Below, one piece after another: positions 38,773 to 57,999 of a stretch of DNA of 64,000 nt. The number at the start of each line of letters is the position of its first letter. Position 1 is the first letter of the stretch. A program made the translations under genes and the position numbers. The notes beneath the pieces are model-generated. The model had not been told where the DNA came from, ran no database searches, and saw only the letters and a program-made list of their open reading frames with translations. The DNA is from Molossus alvarezi. Its lineage: Eukaryota; Chordata; Mammalia; Chiroptera; Molossidae. The DNA lies in contig JBAWUJ010000132.1 of the NCBI GenBank assembly GCA_037176705.1, positions 1-64,000 on the forward strand, in the 5' to 3' direction.

Positions 38773-39638
38773 TTGGTCCTGCGTAGTTGGTAGGCCAGTT
38801 GATCCAGCGTATTTGGTGTACCAGTTGGTCCTGTGTAGTTAGTAGACCAGTTGGTCCTGCCTAGTAGGTAGACCAGTTGTTCCTCCCTAGGTGGTAGACC
38901 AGTTGGTCCCGAGTAGTTGGTAGACCAGTTGTTCCTGAGTAGTTGGTAGAACAGTTGTTCTTTCCTATCTGGTATACCAGTTGGACCTGACTAGGTGGTA
39001 GATCAGTTGGTCCTGCGTTGGTGGTAGACCAGTTGTCCTGCGTTGTTGGTAGACCAGTTGTTTCTGCCTAGGTGGTATACCAGTTGTTCCTGAGTAGGTG
39101 GTAGACCAGTTGTTTCTGCCTAGGTGGTAGACCAGTTGGTCCTGCCTAGGTGGTAGACCAGTTGGTCCTGCCTAGTTGGTAGACCAGTTGGTCCTGCCTT
39201 TTAGGTAGACTTGTTGGTCCTGCGTATTTCATAGACTAGTTGTACCCGCGTATTAGGTAGACCAGTTGCTCCTATGTACTAGGTAGACCAGTTGGTCCTC
39301 CATTTGTAGGTATCCCAATTGGTCCTGCATATTAGGTAAACCAGTTGCTCCTATGTTGTAGGTAGACCAGTTGGTCCTCCATTTGTAGGTAGACCAGTTG
39401 GTCCTTCATTTGTTGGTAGACCAGTTGATCCTGCCTTTTAGGTAGACTAGTCGGTCCTGCGTAGTTGGTAGACCAGTTGATCCTGCGTAGTAGTTAGACC
39501 AGTTGGTCCTATGTATTAGGTAGACCAATTGGTCCTCCATTTGTAGATAGACAAGTTGCCTTTGAGGTAGACTAGTTGGTCCCGTGTAGTTGGTAGACAA
39601 GTTCGTCCTGTGTAGTAGGTAGACCCGTTGGTCCTCCA
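38773..39638. repeat. 26-bp minisatellite, unit 15 (beta)
   Basis: 866 bp, beta arrangement. Confidence 0.95.
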
Positions 39639-40116
39639 ACTGTCACTTGCCTCACTGAACCCTGCAGGCATACTCCAATGTGGGGTGAATCCTCAGCGCT
39701 CTGAAGCCCCTGGGTTCACCCACAATCTATCCCCTGCTCCCAGCCCCTGGGACACAGTCTGTCCTTAGTGTCGGGGGCATGAGACCCTCTGAGGGAATCA
39801 GAAGCATCCGGGGTGGTCTGTGCTCCCTCTGAGCAAACACGCTCCATGACTCAGCAGCTGTGGAGACGGGCCCTCTGGGTGGGGGGCTGAGGGAACAGAG
39901 GGTCCTGAGAAGGAGGACAGAAGAGGGTGGGAGTCTGGGGCTGACCCTGGTGCCTCACCTCACTCAGACTCCTCCATCTGCTCAGAGCACCCTAGAGTCC
40001 CTCCCATGGCCCACGTGGCATCTTCTCCACTGAGGTGAGGGGAAGGGGTACACATGGGTAGGAGGGTCTCTGAGGGGCAGATGTCCTCTGGGTGACCACC
40101 CCTACAGGCCTCCCTA

Positions 40117-40918
<802 letters not shown>

Positions 40919-41359
40919 TCAACTGGGAGCAGACATCCCCCCCACCCCTGCTGATCCCAGGAGGCTCTGAGGATGGGTCCCTTCTCCACAGGGTGTCAGT
41001 CCTGCAGCGGGGTAACTGAGGGTCTCTGTGCGGAGGTGGTGGGTGTGTCCATGAGGGACAGGGGCTGAGTCATGTGGGGTTCAGGCTCCTCTGGAGACAC
41101 TGACTTGGAAGCGCCCTTCCCCTGTCTGGGCCACAGGGTCCCCACTTGTAAAAGGAGAGATTCATGGCCCAGAGCTTAGATTTTCTTTCAGTTCTGGTTC
41201 TGCCCTCCTGAGGGAGGAGGCCGCACAGGGACACCCAGCATGTGGTGTGAGGAGTGTCCCCTCTGTAGCAGTGATGATGACGTGCACAGGAAGGGGCAGG
41301 CAGGACAAGGCCTGGGGCATCCCGGTCCTTTCCCTCAGCCCAGGCTCAGCTCAGAGGAG

Positions 41360-41560
41360 AGAGGGCTGGAGTCAGACCTGGTTCAGTTCCCAGCTCTGCT
41401 GTTCCTGCGGGGGGGGGGGTCAGGTGGTCCCTTCCCTTCCCTGAGTGTTGGGTCATGTCTGTCCATCCCTGGTCTCCTCCTGCTCACAGGCTGCTGTGAG
41501 GGGAGAGGGATGAATGACAGACCCCAGCAGGTGCCTCACATAGTGGGTGCTCATTACATG
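41360..41560 (+). mobile_element. MIR SINE, units 15/16
   Basis: Pure tract of 11 G; ccccagcagg tail. Confidence 0.82.
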
Positions 41561-41614
41561 ACATCATAGGCTTGTTCATGACATTGTAAGGGAGAGAAGG
41601 GCTCCCCTGATATT

Positions 41615-42506
41615 TTGGTCCTGCGTAGTTGGTAGGCCAGTTGATCCAGCGTATTTGGTGTACCAGTTGGTCCTGTGTAGTTAGTAGACCAGTTGGTCCT
41701 GCCTAGTAGGTAGACCAGTTGTTCCTCCCTAGGTGGTAGACCAGTTGGTCCCGAGTAGTTGGTAGACCAGTTGTTCCTGAGTAGTTGGTAGAACAGTTGT
41801 TCTTTCCTATCTGGTATACCAGTTGGACCTGACTAGGTGGTAGATCAGTTGGTCCTGCGTAGGTGGTAGACCAGTTGTCCTGCGTTGTTGGTAGACCAGT
41901 TGTTTCTGCCTAGGTGGTATACCAGTTGTTTCTGCCTAGGTGGTAGACCTGTTGGTTCTGAGTAGTTGGTAGACCAGTTGTTTCTGCCTAGGTGGTAGAC
42001 CAGTTGGTCCTGCCTAGGTGGTAGACCAGTTGGTCCTGCCTAGTTGGTAGACCAGTTGGTCCTGCCTTTTAGGTAGACTTGTTGGTCCTGCGTATTTCAT
42101 AGGCTAGTTGGTCCCGCGTATTAGGTAGACCAGTTGCTCCTATGTACTAGGTAGACCAGTTGGTCCTCCATTTGTAGGTATCCCAATTGGTCCTGCATAT
42201 TAGGTAAACCAGTTGCTCCTAAGTTGTAGGTAGACCAGTTGGTCCTCCATTTGTAGGTAGACCAGTTGGTCCTTCATTTGTTGGTAGACCAGTTGGTCCT
42301 GCCTTTTAGGTAGACTAGTCGGTCCTGCGTAGTTGGTAGACCAGTTGATCCTGCGTAGTATGTAGACCAGTTGGTCCTATGTATTAGGTAGACCAATTGG
42401 TCCTCCATTTGTAGATAGACAAGTTGCCTTTGAGGTAGACTAGTTGGTCCCGTGTAGTTGGTAGACAAGTTCGTCCTGTGTAGTAGGTAGACCCGTTGGT
42501 CCTCCA
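41615..42506. repeat. 26-bp minisatellite, unit 16 (epsilon)
   Basis: 892 bp, the longest, with one repeat more than usual; carries both the gacctgttggttctgagtag repeat and the extra gtttctgcctagg repeats. Confidence 0.95.
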
Positions 42507-42983
42507 ACTGTCACTTGCCTCACTGAACCCTGCAGGCGTACTCCAATGTGGGGTGAATCCTCAGCGCTCTGAAGCCCCTGGGTTCACCCACAATCTATCC
42601 CCTGCTCCCAGCCCCTGGGACACAGTCTGTCCTTAGTGTCGGGGCATGAGACCCTCTGAGGGAATCAGAAGCATCCGGGGTGGTCTGTGCTCCCTCTGAG
42701 CAAACACGCTCCATGACTCAGCAGCTGTGGAGACGGGCCCTCTGGGTGGGGGGCTGAGGGAACAGAGGGTCCTGAGAAGGAGGACAGAAGAGGGTGAGAG
42801 TCTGGGGCTGACCCTGGTGCCTCACCTCACTCAGACTCCTCCATCTGCTCAGAGCACCCTAGAGTCCCTCCCATGGCCCACGTGGCATCTTCTCCACTGA
42901 GGTGAGGGGAAGGGGTACACATGGGTAGGAGGGTCTCTGAGGGGCAGATGTCCTCTGGGTGACCACCCCTACAGGCCTCCCTA

Positions 42984-43785
<802 letters not shown>

Positions 43786-44226
43786 TCAACTGGGAGCAGA
43801 CATCCCCCCCACCCCTGCTGATCCCAGGAGGCTCTGAGGATGGGTCCCTTCTCCACAGGGTGTCAGTCCTGCAGCGGGGTAACTGAGGGTCTCTGTGCGG
43901 AGGTGGTGGGTGTGTCCATGAGGGACAGGGGCTGAGTCATGTGGGGTTCAGGCTACTCTGGAGACACTGACTTGGAAGCGCCCTTCCCCTGTCTGGGCCA
44001 CAGGGTCCCCACTTGTAAAAGGAGAGATTCATGGCCCAGAGCTTAGATTTTCTTTCAGTTCTGGTTCTGCCCTCCTGAGGGAGGAGGCCGCACAGGGACA
44101 CCCAGCATGTGGTGTGAGGAGTGTCCCCTCTGTAGCAGTGATGATGACGTGCACAGGAAGGGGCAGGCAGGACAAGGCCTGGGGCATCCCGGTCCTTTCC
44201 CTCAGCCCAGGCTCAGCTCAGAGGAG

Positions 44227-44428
44227 AGAGGGCTGGAGTCAGACCTGGTTCAGTTCCCAGCTCTGCTGTTCCTGCGGGGCGGGGGGGTCAGGTGGTCCCT
44301 TCCCTTCCCTGAGTGTTGGGTCATGTCTGTCCATCCCTGGTCTCCTCCTGCTCACAGGCTGCTGTGAGGGGAGAGGGATGAATGACAGACCCGAGCAGGT
44401 GCCTCACATAGTGGGTGCTCATTACATG
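44227..44428 (+). mobile_element. MIR SINE, units 16/17
   Basis: C-interrupted G tract; cccgagcagg tail. Confidence 0.82.
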
Positions 44429-44482
44429 ACATCATAGGCTTGTTCATGACATTGTAAGGGAGAGAAGGGCTCCCCTGATATT

Positions 44483-45348
44483 TTGGTCCTGCGTAGTTGG
44501 TAGGCCAGTTGATCCAGCGTATTTGGTGTACCAGTTGGTCCTGTGTAGTTAGTAGACCAGTTGGTCCTGCCTAGTAGGTAGACCAGTTGTTCCTCCCTAG
44601 GTGGTAGACCAGTTGGTCCCGAGTAGTTGGTAGACCAGTTGTTCCTGAGTAGTTGGTAGAACAGTTGTTCTTTCCTATCTGGTATACCAGTTGGACCTGA
44701 CTAGGTGGTAGATCAGTTGGTCCTGCGTAGGTGGTAGACCAGTTGTCCTGCGTTGTTGGTAGACCAGTTGTTTCTGCCTAGGTGGTATACCAGTTGTTCC
44801 TGAGTAGGTGGTAGACCAGTTGTTTCTGCCTAGGTGGTAGACCTGTTGGTTCTGAGTAGTTGGTAGACCAGTTGGTCCTGCCTAGTTGGTAGACCAGTTG
44901 GTCCTGCCTTTTAGGTAGACTTGTTGGTCCTGCGTATTTCATAGGCTAGTTGTTCCCGCGTATTAGGTAGACCAGTTGCTCCTATGTACTAGGTAGACCA
45001 GTTGGTCCTCCATTTGTAGGTATCCCAATTGGTTCTGCATATTAGGTAAACCAGTTGCTCCTATGTTGTAGGTAGACCAGTTGGTCCTCCATTTGTAGGT
45101 AGACCAGTTGGTCCTTCATTTGTAGGTAGACCAGTTGGTCCTGCCTTTTAGGTAGACTAGTCGGTCCTGCGTAGTTGGTAGACCAGTTGATCCTGCGTAG
45201 TAGGTAGACCAGTTGGTCCTATGTATTAGGTAGACCAATTGGTCCTCCATTTGTAGATAGACAAGTTGCCTTTGAGGTAGACTAGTTGGTCCCGTGTAGT
45301 TGGTAGACAAGTTCGTCCTGTGTAGTAGGTAGACCCGTTGGTCCTCCA
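44483..45348. repeat. 26-bp minisatellite, unit 17 (delta variant)
   Basis: 866 bp; delta order but ggctagttgttcccg at the diagnostic site. Confidence 0.95.
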
Positions 45349-45826
45349 ACTGTCACTTGCCTCACTGAACCCTGCAGGCATACTCCAATGTGGGGTGAAT
45401 CCTCAGCGCTCTGAAGCCCCTGGGTTCACCCACAATCTATCCCCTGCTCCCAGCCCCTGGGACACAGTCTGTCCTTAGTGTCGGGGGCATGAGACCCTCT
45501 GAGGGAATCAGAAGCATCCGGGGTGGTCTGTGCTCCCTCTGAGCAAACACGCTCCATGACTCAGCAGCTGTGGAGACGGGCCCTCTGGGTGGGGGGCTGA
45601 GGGAACAGAGGGTCCTGAGAAGGAGGACAGAAGAGGGTGGGAGTCTGGGGCTGACCCTGGTGCCTCACCTCACTCAGACTCCTCCATCTGCTCAGAGCAC
45701 CCTAGAGTCCCTCCCATGGCCCACGTGGCATCTTCTCCACTGAGGTGAGGGGAAGGGGTACACATGGGTAGGAGGGTCTCTGAGGGGCAGATGTCCTCTG
45801 GGTGACCACCCCTACAGGCCTCCCTA

Positions 45827-46628
<802 letters not shown>

Positions 46629-47069
46629 TCAACTGGGAGCAGACATCCCCCCCACCCCTGCTGATCCCAGGAGGCTCTGAGGATGGGTCCCTTCTCCACA
46701 GGGTGTCAGTCCTGCAGCGGGGTAACTGAGGGTCTCTGTGCGGAGGTGGTGGGTGTGTCCATGAGGGACAGGGGCTGAGTCATGTGGGGTTCAGGCTCCT
46801 CTGGAGACACTGACTTGGAAGCGCCCTTCCCCTGTCTGGGCCACAGGGTCCCCACTTGTAAAAGGAGAGATTCATGGCCCAGAGCTTAGATTTTCTTTCA
46901 GTTCTGGTTCTGCCCTCCTGAGGGAGGAGGCCGCACAGGGACACCCAGCATGTGGTGTGAGGAGTGTCCCCTCTGTAGCAGTGATGATGACGTGCACAGG
47001 AAGGGGCAGGCAGGACAAGGCCTGGGGCATCCCGGTCCTTTCCCTCAGCCCAGGCTCAGCTCAGAGGAG

Positions 47070-47271
47070 AGAGGGCTGGAGTCAGACCTGGTTCAGTTCC
47101 CAGCTCTGCTGTTCCTGCGGGGCGGGGGGGTCAGGTGGTCCCTTCCCTTCCCTGAGTGTTGGGTCATGTCTGTCCATCCCTGGTCTCCTCCTGCTCACAG
47201 GCTGCTGTGAGGGGAGAGGGATGAATGACAGACCCGAGCAGGTGCCTCACATAGTGGGTGCTCATTACATG
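47070..47271 (+). mobile_element. MIR SINE, units 17/18
   Basis: C-interrupted G tract; cccgagcagg tail. Confidence 0.82.
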
Positions 47272-47325
47272 ACATCATAGGCTTGTTCATGACATTGTAA
47301 GGGAGAGAAGGGCTCCCCTGATATT

Positions 47326-48191
47326 TTGGTCCTGCGTAGTTGGTAGGCCAGTTGATCCAGCGTATTTGGTGTACCAGTTGGTCCTGTGTAGTTAGTAGAC
47401 CAGTTGGTCCTGCCTAGTAGGTAGACCAGTTGTTCCTCCCTAGGTGGTAGACCAGTTGGTCCCGAGTAGTTGGTAGACCAGTTCTTCCTGAGTAGTTGGT
47501 AGAACAGTTGTTCTTTCCTATCTGGTATACCAGTTGGACCTGACTAGGTGGTAGATCAGTTGGTCCTGCGTTGGTGGTAGACCAGTTGTCCTGCGTTGTT
47601 GGTAGACCAGTTGTTTCTGCCTAGGTGGTATACCAGTTGTTCCTGAGTAGGTGGTAGACCAGTTGTTTCTGCCTAGGTGGTAGACCAGTTGGTCCTGCCT
47701 AGGTGGTAGACCAGTTGGTCCTGCCTAGTTGGTAGACCAGTTGGTCCTGCCTTTTAGGTAGACTTGTTGGTCCTGCGTATTTCATAGACTAGTTGTACCC
47801 GCGTATTAGGTAGACCAGTTGCTCCTATGTACTAGGTAGACCAGTTGGTCCTCCATTTGTAGGTATCCCAATTGGTCCTGCATATTAGGTAAACCAGTTG
47901 CTCCTATGTTGTAGGTAGACCAGTTGGTCCTCCATTTGTAGGTAGACCAGTTGGTCCTTCATTTGTTGGTAGACCAGTTGATCCTGCCTTTTAGGTAGAC
48001 TAGTCGGTCCTGCGTAGTTGGTAGACCAGTTGATCCTGCGTAGTAGTTAGACCAGTTGGTCCTATGTATTAGGTAGACCAATTGGTCCTCCATTTGTAGA
48101 TAGACAAGTTGCCTTTGAGGTAGACTAGTTGGTCCCGTGTAGTTGGTAGACAAGTTCGTCCTGTGTAGTAGGTAGACCCGTTGGTCCTCCA
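47326..48191. repeat. 26-bp minisatellite, unit 18 (beta)
   Basis: 866 bp; one repeat reads ccagttcttcctg, shared with unit 19. Confidence 0.95.
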
Positions 48192-48669
48192 ACTGTCACT
48201 TGCCTCACTGAACCCTGCAGGCATACTCCAATGTGGGGTGAATCCTCAGCGCTCTGAAGCCCCTGGGTTCACCCACAATCTATCCCCTGCTCCCAGCCCC
48301 TGGGACACAGTCTGTCCTTAGTGTCGGGGGCATGAGACCCTCTGAGGGAATCAGAAGCATCCGGGGTGGTCTGTGCTCCCTCTGAGCAAACATGCTCCAT
48401 GACTCAGCAGCTGTGGAGACGGGCCCTCTGGGTGGGGGGCTGAGGGAACAGAGGGTCCTGAGAAGGAGGACAGAAGAGGGTGGGAGTCTGGGGCTGACCC
48501 TGGTGCCTCACCTCACTCAGACTCCTCCATCTGCTCAGAGCACCCTAGAGTCCCTCCCATGGCCCACGTGGCATCTTCTCCACTGAGGTGAGGGGAAGGG
48601 GTACACATGGGTAGGAGGGTCTCTGAGGGGCAGATGTCCTCTGGGTGACCACCCCTACAGGCCTCCCTA

Positions 48670-49471
<802 letters not shown>

Positions 49472-49912
49472 TCAACTGGGAGCAGACATCCCCCCCACCC
49501 CTGCTGATCCCAGGAGGCTCTGAGGATGGGTCCCTTCTCCACAGGGTGTCAGTCCTGCAGCGGGGTAACTGAGGGTCTCTGTGCGGAGGTGGTGGGTGTG
49601 TCCATGAGGGACAGGGGCTGAGTCATGTGGGGTTCAGGCTCCTCTGGAGACACTGACTTGGAAGCGCCCTTCCCCTGTCTGGGCCACAGGGTCCCCACTT
49701 GTAAAAGGAGAGATTCATGGCCCAGAGCTTAGATTTTCTTTCAGTTCTGGTTCTGCCCTCCTGAGGGAGGAGGCCGCACAGGGACACCCAGCATGTGGTG
49801 TGAGGAGTGTCCCCTCTGTAGCAGTGATGATGACGTGCACAGGAAGGGGCAGGCAGGACAAGGCCTGGGGCATCCCGGTCCTTTCCCTCAGCCCAGGCTC
49901 AGCTCAGAGGAG

Positions 49913-50114
49913 AGAGGGCTGGAGTCAGACCTGGTTCAGTTCCCAGCTCTGCTGTTCCTGCGGGGCGGGGGGGTCAGGTGGTCCCTTCCCTTCCCTGAGT
50001 GTTGGGTCATGTCTGTCCATCCCTGGTCTCCTCCTGCTCACAGGCTGCTGTGAGGGGAGAGGGATGAATGACAGACCCGAGCAGGTGCCTCACATAGTGG
50101 GTGCTCATTACATG
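49913..50114 (+). mobile_element. MIR SINE, units 18/19
   Basis: C-interrupted G tract; cccgagcagg tail. Confidence 0.82.
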
Positions 50115-50168
50115 ACATCATAGGCTTGTTCATGACATTGTAAGGGAGAGAAGGGCTCCCCTGATATT

Positions 50169-51034
50169 TTGGTCCTGCGTAGTTGGTAGGCCAGTTGATC
50201 CAGCGTATTTGGTGTACCAGTTGGTCCTGTGTAGTTAGTAGACCAGTTGGTCCTGCCTAGTAGGTAGACCAGTTGTTCCTCCCTAGGTGGTAGACCAGTT
50301 GGTCCCGAGTAGTTGGTAGACCAGTTCTTCCTGAGTAGTTGGTAGAACAGTTGTTCTTTCCTATCTGGTATACCAGTTGGACCTGACTAGGTGGTAGATC
50401 AGTTGGTCCTGCGTTGGTGGTAGACCAGTTGTCCTGCGTTGTTGGTAGACCAGTTGTTTCTGCCTAGGTGGTATACCAGTTGTTCCTGAGTAGGTGGTAG
50501 ACCAGTTGTTTCTGCCTAGGTGGTAGACCAGTTGGTCCTGCCTAGGTGGTAGACCAGTTGGTCCTGCCTAGTTGGTAGACCAGTTGGTCCTGCCTTTTAG
50601 GTAGACTTGTTGGTCCTGCGTATTTCATAGACTAGTTGTACCCGCGTATTAGGTAGACCAGTTGCTCCTATGTACTAGGTAGACCAGTTGGTCCTCCATT
50701 TGTAGGTATCCCAATTGGTCCTGCATATTAGGTAAACCAGTTGCTCCTATGTTGTAGGTAGACCAGTTGGTCCTCCATTTGTAGGTAGACCAGTTGGTCC
50801 TTCATTTGTTGGTAGACCAGTTGATCCTGCCTTTTAGGTAGACTAGTCGGTCCTGCGTAGTTGGTAGACCAGTTGATCCTGCGTAGTAGTTAGACCAGTT
50901 GGTCCTATGTATTAGGTAGACCAATTGGTCCTCCATTTGTAGATAGACAAGTTGCCTTTGAGGTAGACTAGTTGGTCCCGTGTAGTTGGTAGACAAGTTC
51001 GTCCTGTGTAGTAGGTAGACCCGTTGGTCCTCCA
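50169..51034. repeat. 26-bp minisatellite, unit 19 (beta)
   Basis: 866 bp; same ccagttcttcctg variant as unit 18. Confidence 0.95.
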
Positions 51035-51512
51035 ACTGTCACTTGCCTCACTGAACCCTGCAGGCATACTCCAATGTGGGGTGAATCCTCAGCGCTCTGA
51101 AGCCCCTGGGTTCACCCACAATCTATCCCCTGCTCCCAGCCCCTGGGACACAGTCTGTCCTTAGTGTCGGGGGCATGAGACCCTCTGAGGGAATCAGAAG
51201 CATCCGGGGTGGTCTGTGCTCCCTCTGAGCAAACACGCTCCATGACTCAGCAGCTGTGGAGACGGGCCCTCTGGGTGGGGGGCTGAGGGAACAGAGGGTC
51301 CTGAGAAGGAGGACAGAAGAGGGTGGGAGTCTGGGGCTGACCCTGGTGCCTCACCTCACTCAGACTCCTCCATCTGCTCAGAGCACCCTAGAGTCCCTCC
51401 CATGGCCCACGTGGCATCTTCTCCACTGAGGTGAGGGGAAGGGGTACACATGGGTAGGAGGGTCTCTGAGGGGCAGATGTCCTCTGGGTGACCACCCCTA
51501 CAGGCCTCCCTA

Positions 51513-52314
<802 letters not shown>

Positions 52315-52755
52315 TCAACTGGGAGCAGACATCCCCCCCACCCCTGCTGATCCCAGGAGGCTCTGAGGATGGGTCCCTTCTCCACAGGGTGTCAGTCCTG
52401 CAGCGGGGTAACTGAGGGTCTCTGTGCGGAGGTGGTGGGTGTGTCCATGAGGGACAGGGGCTGAGTCATGTGGGGTTCAGGCTCCTCTGGAGACACTGAC
52501 TTGGAAGCGCCCTTCCCCTGTCTGGGCCACAGGGTCCCCACTTGTAAAAGGAGAGATTCATGGCCCAGAGCTTAGATTTTCTTTCAGTTCTGGTTCTGCC
52601 CTCCTGAGGGAGGAGGCCGCACAGGGACACCCAGCATGTGGTGTGAGGAGTGTCCCCTCTGTAGCAGTGATGATGACGTGCACAGGAAGGGGCAGGCAGG
52701 ACAAGGCCTGGGGCATCCCGGTCCTTTCCCTCAGCCCAGGCTCAGCTCAGAGGAG

Positions 52756-52957
52756 AGAGGGCTGGAGTCAGACCTGGTTCAGTTCCCAGCTCTGCTGTTC
52801 CTGCGGGGCGGGGGGGTCAGGTGGTCCCTTCCCTTCCCTGAGTGTTGGGTCATGTCTGTCCATCCCTGGTCTCCTCCTGCTCACAGGCTGCTGTGAGGGG
52901 AGAGGGATGAATGACAGACCCGAGCAGGTGCCTCACATAGTGGGTGCTCATTACATG
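52756..52957 (+). mobile_element. MIR SINE, units 19/20
   Basis: C-interrupted G tract; cccgagcagg tail. Confidence 0.82.
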
Positions 52958-53011
52958 ACATCATAGGCTTGTTCATGACATTGTAAGGGAGAGAAGGGCT
53001 CCCCTGATATT

Positions 53012-53877
53012 TTGGTCCTGCGTAGTTGGTAGGCCAGTTGATCCAGCGTATTTGGTGTACCAGTTGGTCCTGTGTAGTTAGTAGACCAGTTGGTCCTGCC
53101 TAGTAGGTAGACCAGTTGTTCCTCCCTAGGTGGTAGACCAGTTGGTCCCGAGTAGTTGGTAGACCAGTTGTTCCTGAGTAGTTGGTAGAACAGTTGTTCT
53201 TTCCTATCTGGTATACTAGTTGGACCTGACTAGGTGGTAGATCAGTTGGTCCTGCGTAGGTGGTAGACCAGTTGTCCTGCGTTGTTGGTAGACCAGTTGT
53301 TTCTGCCTAGGTGGTATACCAGTTGTTTCTGCCTAGGTGGTATACCAGTTGTTCCTGACTAGGTGGTAGACCAGTTGTTTCTGCCTAGGTGGTAGACCAG
53401 TTGGTCCTGCCTAGTTGGTAGACCAGTTGGTCCTGCCTTTTAGGTAGACTTGTTGGTCCTGCGTATTTCATAGACTAGTTGGTCCCGCGTATTAGGTAGA
53501 CCAGTTGCTCCTATGTACTAGGTAGACCAGTTGGTCCTCCATTTGTAGGTATCCCAATTGGTCCTGCATATTAGGTAAACCAGTTGCTCCTATGTTGTAG
53601 GTAGACCAGTTGGTCCTCCATTTGTAGGTAGACCAGTTGGTCCTTCATTTGTTGGTAGACCAGTTGGTCCTGCCTTTTAGGTAGACTAGTCGGTCCTGCG
53701 TAGTTGGTAGACCAGTTGATCCTGCGTAGTAGGTAGACCAGTTGGTCCTATGTATTAGGTAGACCAATTGGTCCTCCATTTGTAGATAGACAAGTTGCCT
53801 TTGAGGTAGACTAGTTGGTCCCGTGTAGTTGGTAGACAAGTTCGTCCTGTGTAGTAGGTAGACCCGTTGGTCCTCCA
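53012..53877. repeat. 26-bp minisatellite, unit 20 (alpha)
   Basis: 866 bp; alpha arrangement closest to unit 8, 33 kb away. Confidence 0.95.
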
Positions 53878-54355
53878 ACTGTCACTTGCCTCACTGAACC
53901 CTGCAGGCATACTCCAATGTGGGGTGAATCCTCAGCGCTCTGAAGCCCCTGGGTTCACCCACAATCTATCCCCTGCTCCCAGCCCCTGGGACACAGTCTG
54001 TCCTTAGTGTCGGGGGCATGAGACCCTCTGAGGGAATCAGAAGCATCCGGGGTGGTCTGTGCTCCCTCTGAGCAAACACGCTCCATGACTCAGCAGCTGT
54101 GGAGACGGGCCCTCTGGGTGGGGGGCTGAGGGAACAGAGGGTCCTGAGAAGGAGGACAGAAGAGGGTGGGAGTCTGGGGCTGACCCTGGTGCCTCACCTC
54201 ACTCAGACTCCTCCATCTGCTCAGAGCACCCTAGAGTCCCTCCCATGGCCCACGTGGCATCTTCTCCACTGAGGTGAGGGGAAGGGGTACACATGGGTAG
54301 GAGGGTCTCTGAGGGGCAGATGTCCTCTGGGTGACCACCCCTACAGGCCTCCCTA

Positions 54356-55157
<802 letters not shown>

Positions 55158-55598
55158 TCAACTGGGAGCAGACATCCCCCCCACCCCTGCTGATCCCAGG
55201 AGGCTCTGAGGATGGGTCCCTTCTCCACAGGGTGTCAGTCCTGCAGCGGGGTAACTGAGGGTCTCTGTGCGGAGGTGGTGGGTGTGTCCATGAGGGACAG
55301 GGGCTGAGTCATGTGGGGTTCAGGCTCCTCTGGAGACACTGACTTGGAAGCGCCCTTCCCCTGTCTGGGCCACAGGGTCCCCACTTGTAAAAGGAGAGAT
55401 TCATGGCCCAGAGCTTAGATTTTCTTTCAGTTCTGGTTCTGCCCTCCTGAGGGAGGAGGCCGCACAGGGACACCCAGCATGTGGTGTGAGGAGTGTCCCC
55501 TCTGTAGCAGTGATGATGACGTGCACAGGAAGGGGCAGGCAGGACAAGGCCTGGGGCATCCCGGTCCTTTCCCTCAGCCCAGGCTCAGCTCAGAGGAG

Positions 55599-55799
55599 AG
55601 AGGGCTGGAGTCAGACCTGGTTCAGTTCCCAGCTCTGCTGTTCCTGCGGGGGGGGGGGTCAGGTGGTCCCTTCCCTTCCCTGAGTGTTGGGTCATGTCTG
55701 TCCATCCCTGGTCTCCTCCTGCTCACAGGCTGCTGTGAGGGGAGAGGGATGAATGACAGACCCCAGCAGGTGCCTCACATAGTGGGTGCTCATTACATG
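55599..55799 (+). mobile_element. MIR SINE, units 20/21
   Basis: Pure tract of 11 G; ccccagcagg tail. Confidence 0.82.
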
Positions 55800-55853
55800 A
55801 CATCATAGGCTTGTTCATGACATTGTAAGGGAGAGAAGGGCTCCCCTGATATT

Positions 55854-56719
55854 TTGGTCCTGCGTAGTTGGTAGGCCAGTTGATCCAGCGTATTTGGTGT
55901 ACCAGTTGGTCCTGTGTAGTTAGTAGACCAGTTGGTCCTGCCTAGTAGGTAGACCAGTTGTTCCTCCCTAGGTGGTAGACCAGTTGGTCCCGAGTAGTTG
56001 GTAGACCAGTTGTTCCTGAGTAGTTGGTAGAACAGTTGTTCTTTCCTATCTGGTATACCAGTTGGACCTGACTAGGTGGTAGATCAGTTGGTCCTGCGTA
56101 GGTGGTAGACCAGTTGTCCTGCGTTGTTGGTAGACCAGTTGTTTCTGCCTAGGTGGTATACCAGTTGTTCCTGAGTAGGTGGTAGACCAGTTGTTTCTGC
56201 CTAGGTGGTAGACCTGTTGGTTCTGAGTAGTTGGTAGACCAGTTGGTCCTGCCTAGTTGGTAGACCAGTTGGTCCTGCCTTTTAGGTAGACTTGTTGGTC
56301 CTGCGTATTTCATAGGCTATTTGTTCCCGCGTATTAGGTAGACCAGTTGCTCCTATGTACTAGGTAGACCAGTTGGTCCTCCATTTGTAGGTATCCCAAT
56401 TGGTCCTGCATATTAGGTAAACCAGTTGCTCCTATGTTGTAGGTAGACCAGTTGGTCCTCCATTTGTAGGTAGACCAGTTGGTCCTTCATTTGTTGGTAG
56501 ACCAGTTGGTCCTGCCTTTTAGGTAGACTAGTCGGTCCTGCGTAGTTGGTAGACCAGTTGATCCTGCGTAGTAGGTAGACCAGTTGGTCCTATGTATTAG
56601 GTAGACCAATTGGTCCTCCATTTGTAGATAGACAAGTTGCCTTTGAGGTAGACTAGTTGGTCCCGTGTAGTTGGTAGACAAGTTCGTCCTGTGTAGTAGG
56701 TAGACCCGTTGGTCCTCCA
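55854..56719. repeat. 26-bp minisatellite, unit 21 (delta)
   Basis: 866 bp; same order as units 10 and 13. Confidence 0.95.
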
Positions 56720-57197
56720 ACTGTCACTTGCCTCACTGAACCCTGCAGGCATACTCCAATGTGGGGTGAATCCTCAGCGCTCTGAAGCCCCTGGGTTCAC
56801 CCACAATCTATCCCCTGCTCCCAGCCCCTGGGACACAGTCTGTCCTTAGTGTCGGGGGCATGAGACCCTCTGAGGGAATCAGAAGCATCCGGGGTGGTCT
56901 GTGCTCCCTCTGAGCAAACACGCTCCATGACTCAGCAGCTGTGGAGACGGGCCCTCTGGGTGGGGGGCTGAGGGAACAGAGGGTCCTGAGAAGGAGGACA
57001 GAAGAGGGTGGGAGTCTGGGGCTGACCCTGGTGCCTCACCTCACTCAGACTCCTCCATCTGCTCAGAGCACCCTAGAGTCCCTCCCATGGCCCACGTGGC
57101 ATCTTCTCCACTGAGGTGAGGGGAAGGGGTACACATGGGTAGGAGGGTCTCTGAGGGGCAGATGTCCTCTGGGTGACCACCCCTACAGGCCTCCCTA

Positions 57198-57999
<802 letters not shown>

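Noticed and set aside
48392..48586. A 64-residue plus-strand frame found only in unit 18
   Set aside because: Created by one private C-to-T change that makes an ATG. Other units have the same sequence without it and there is no family match.
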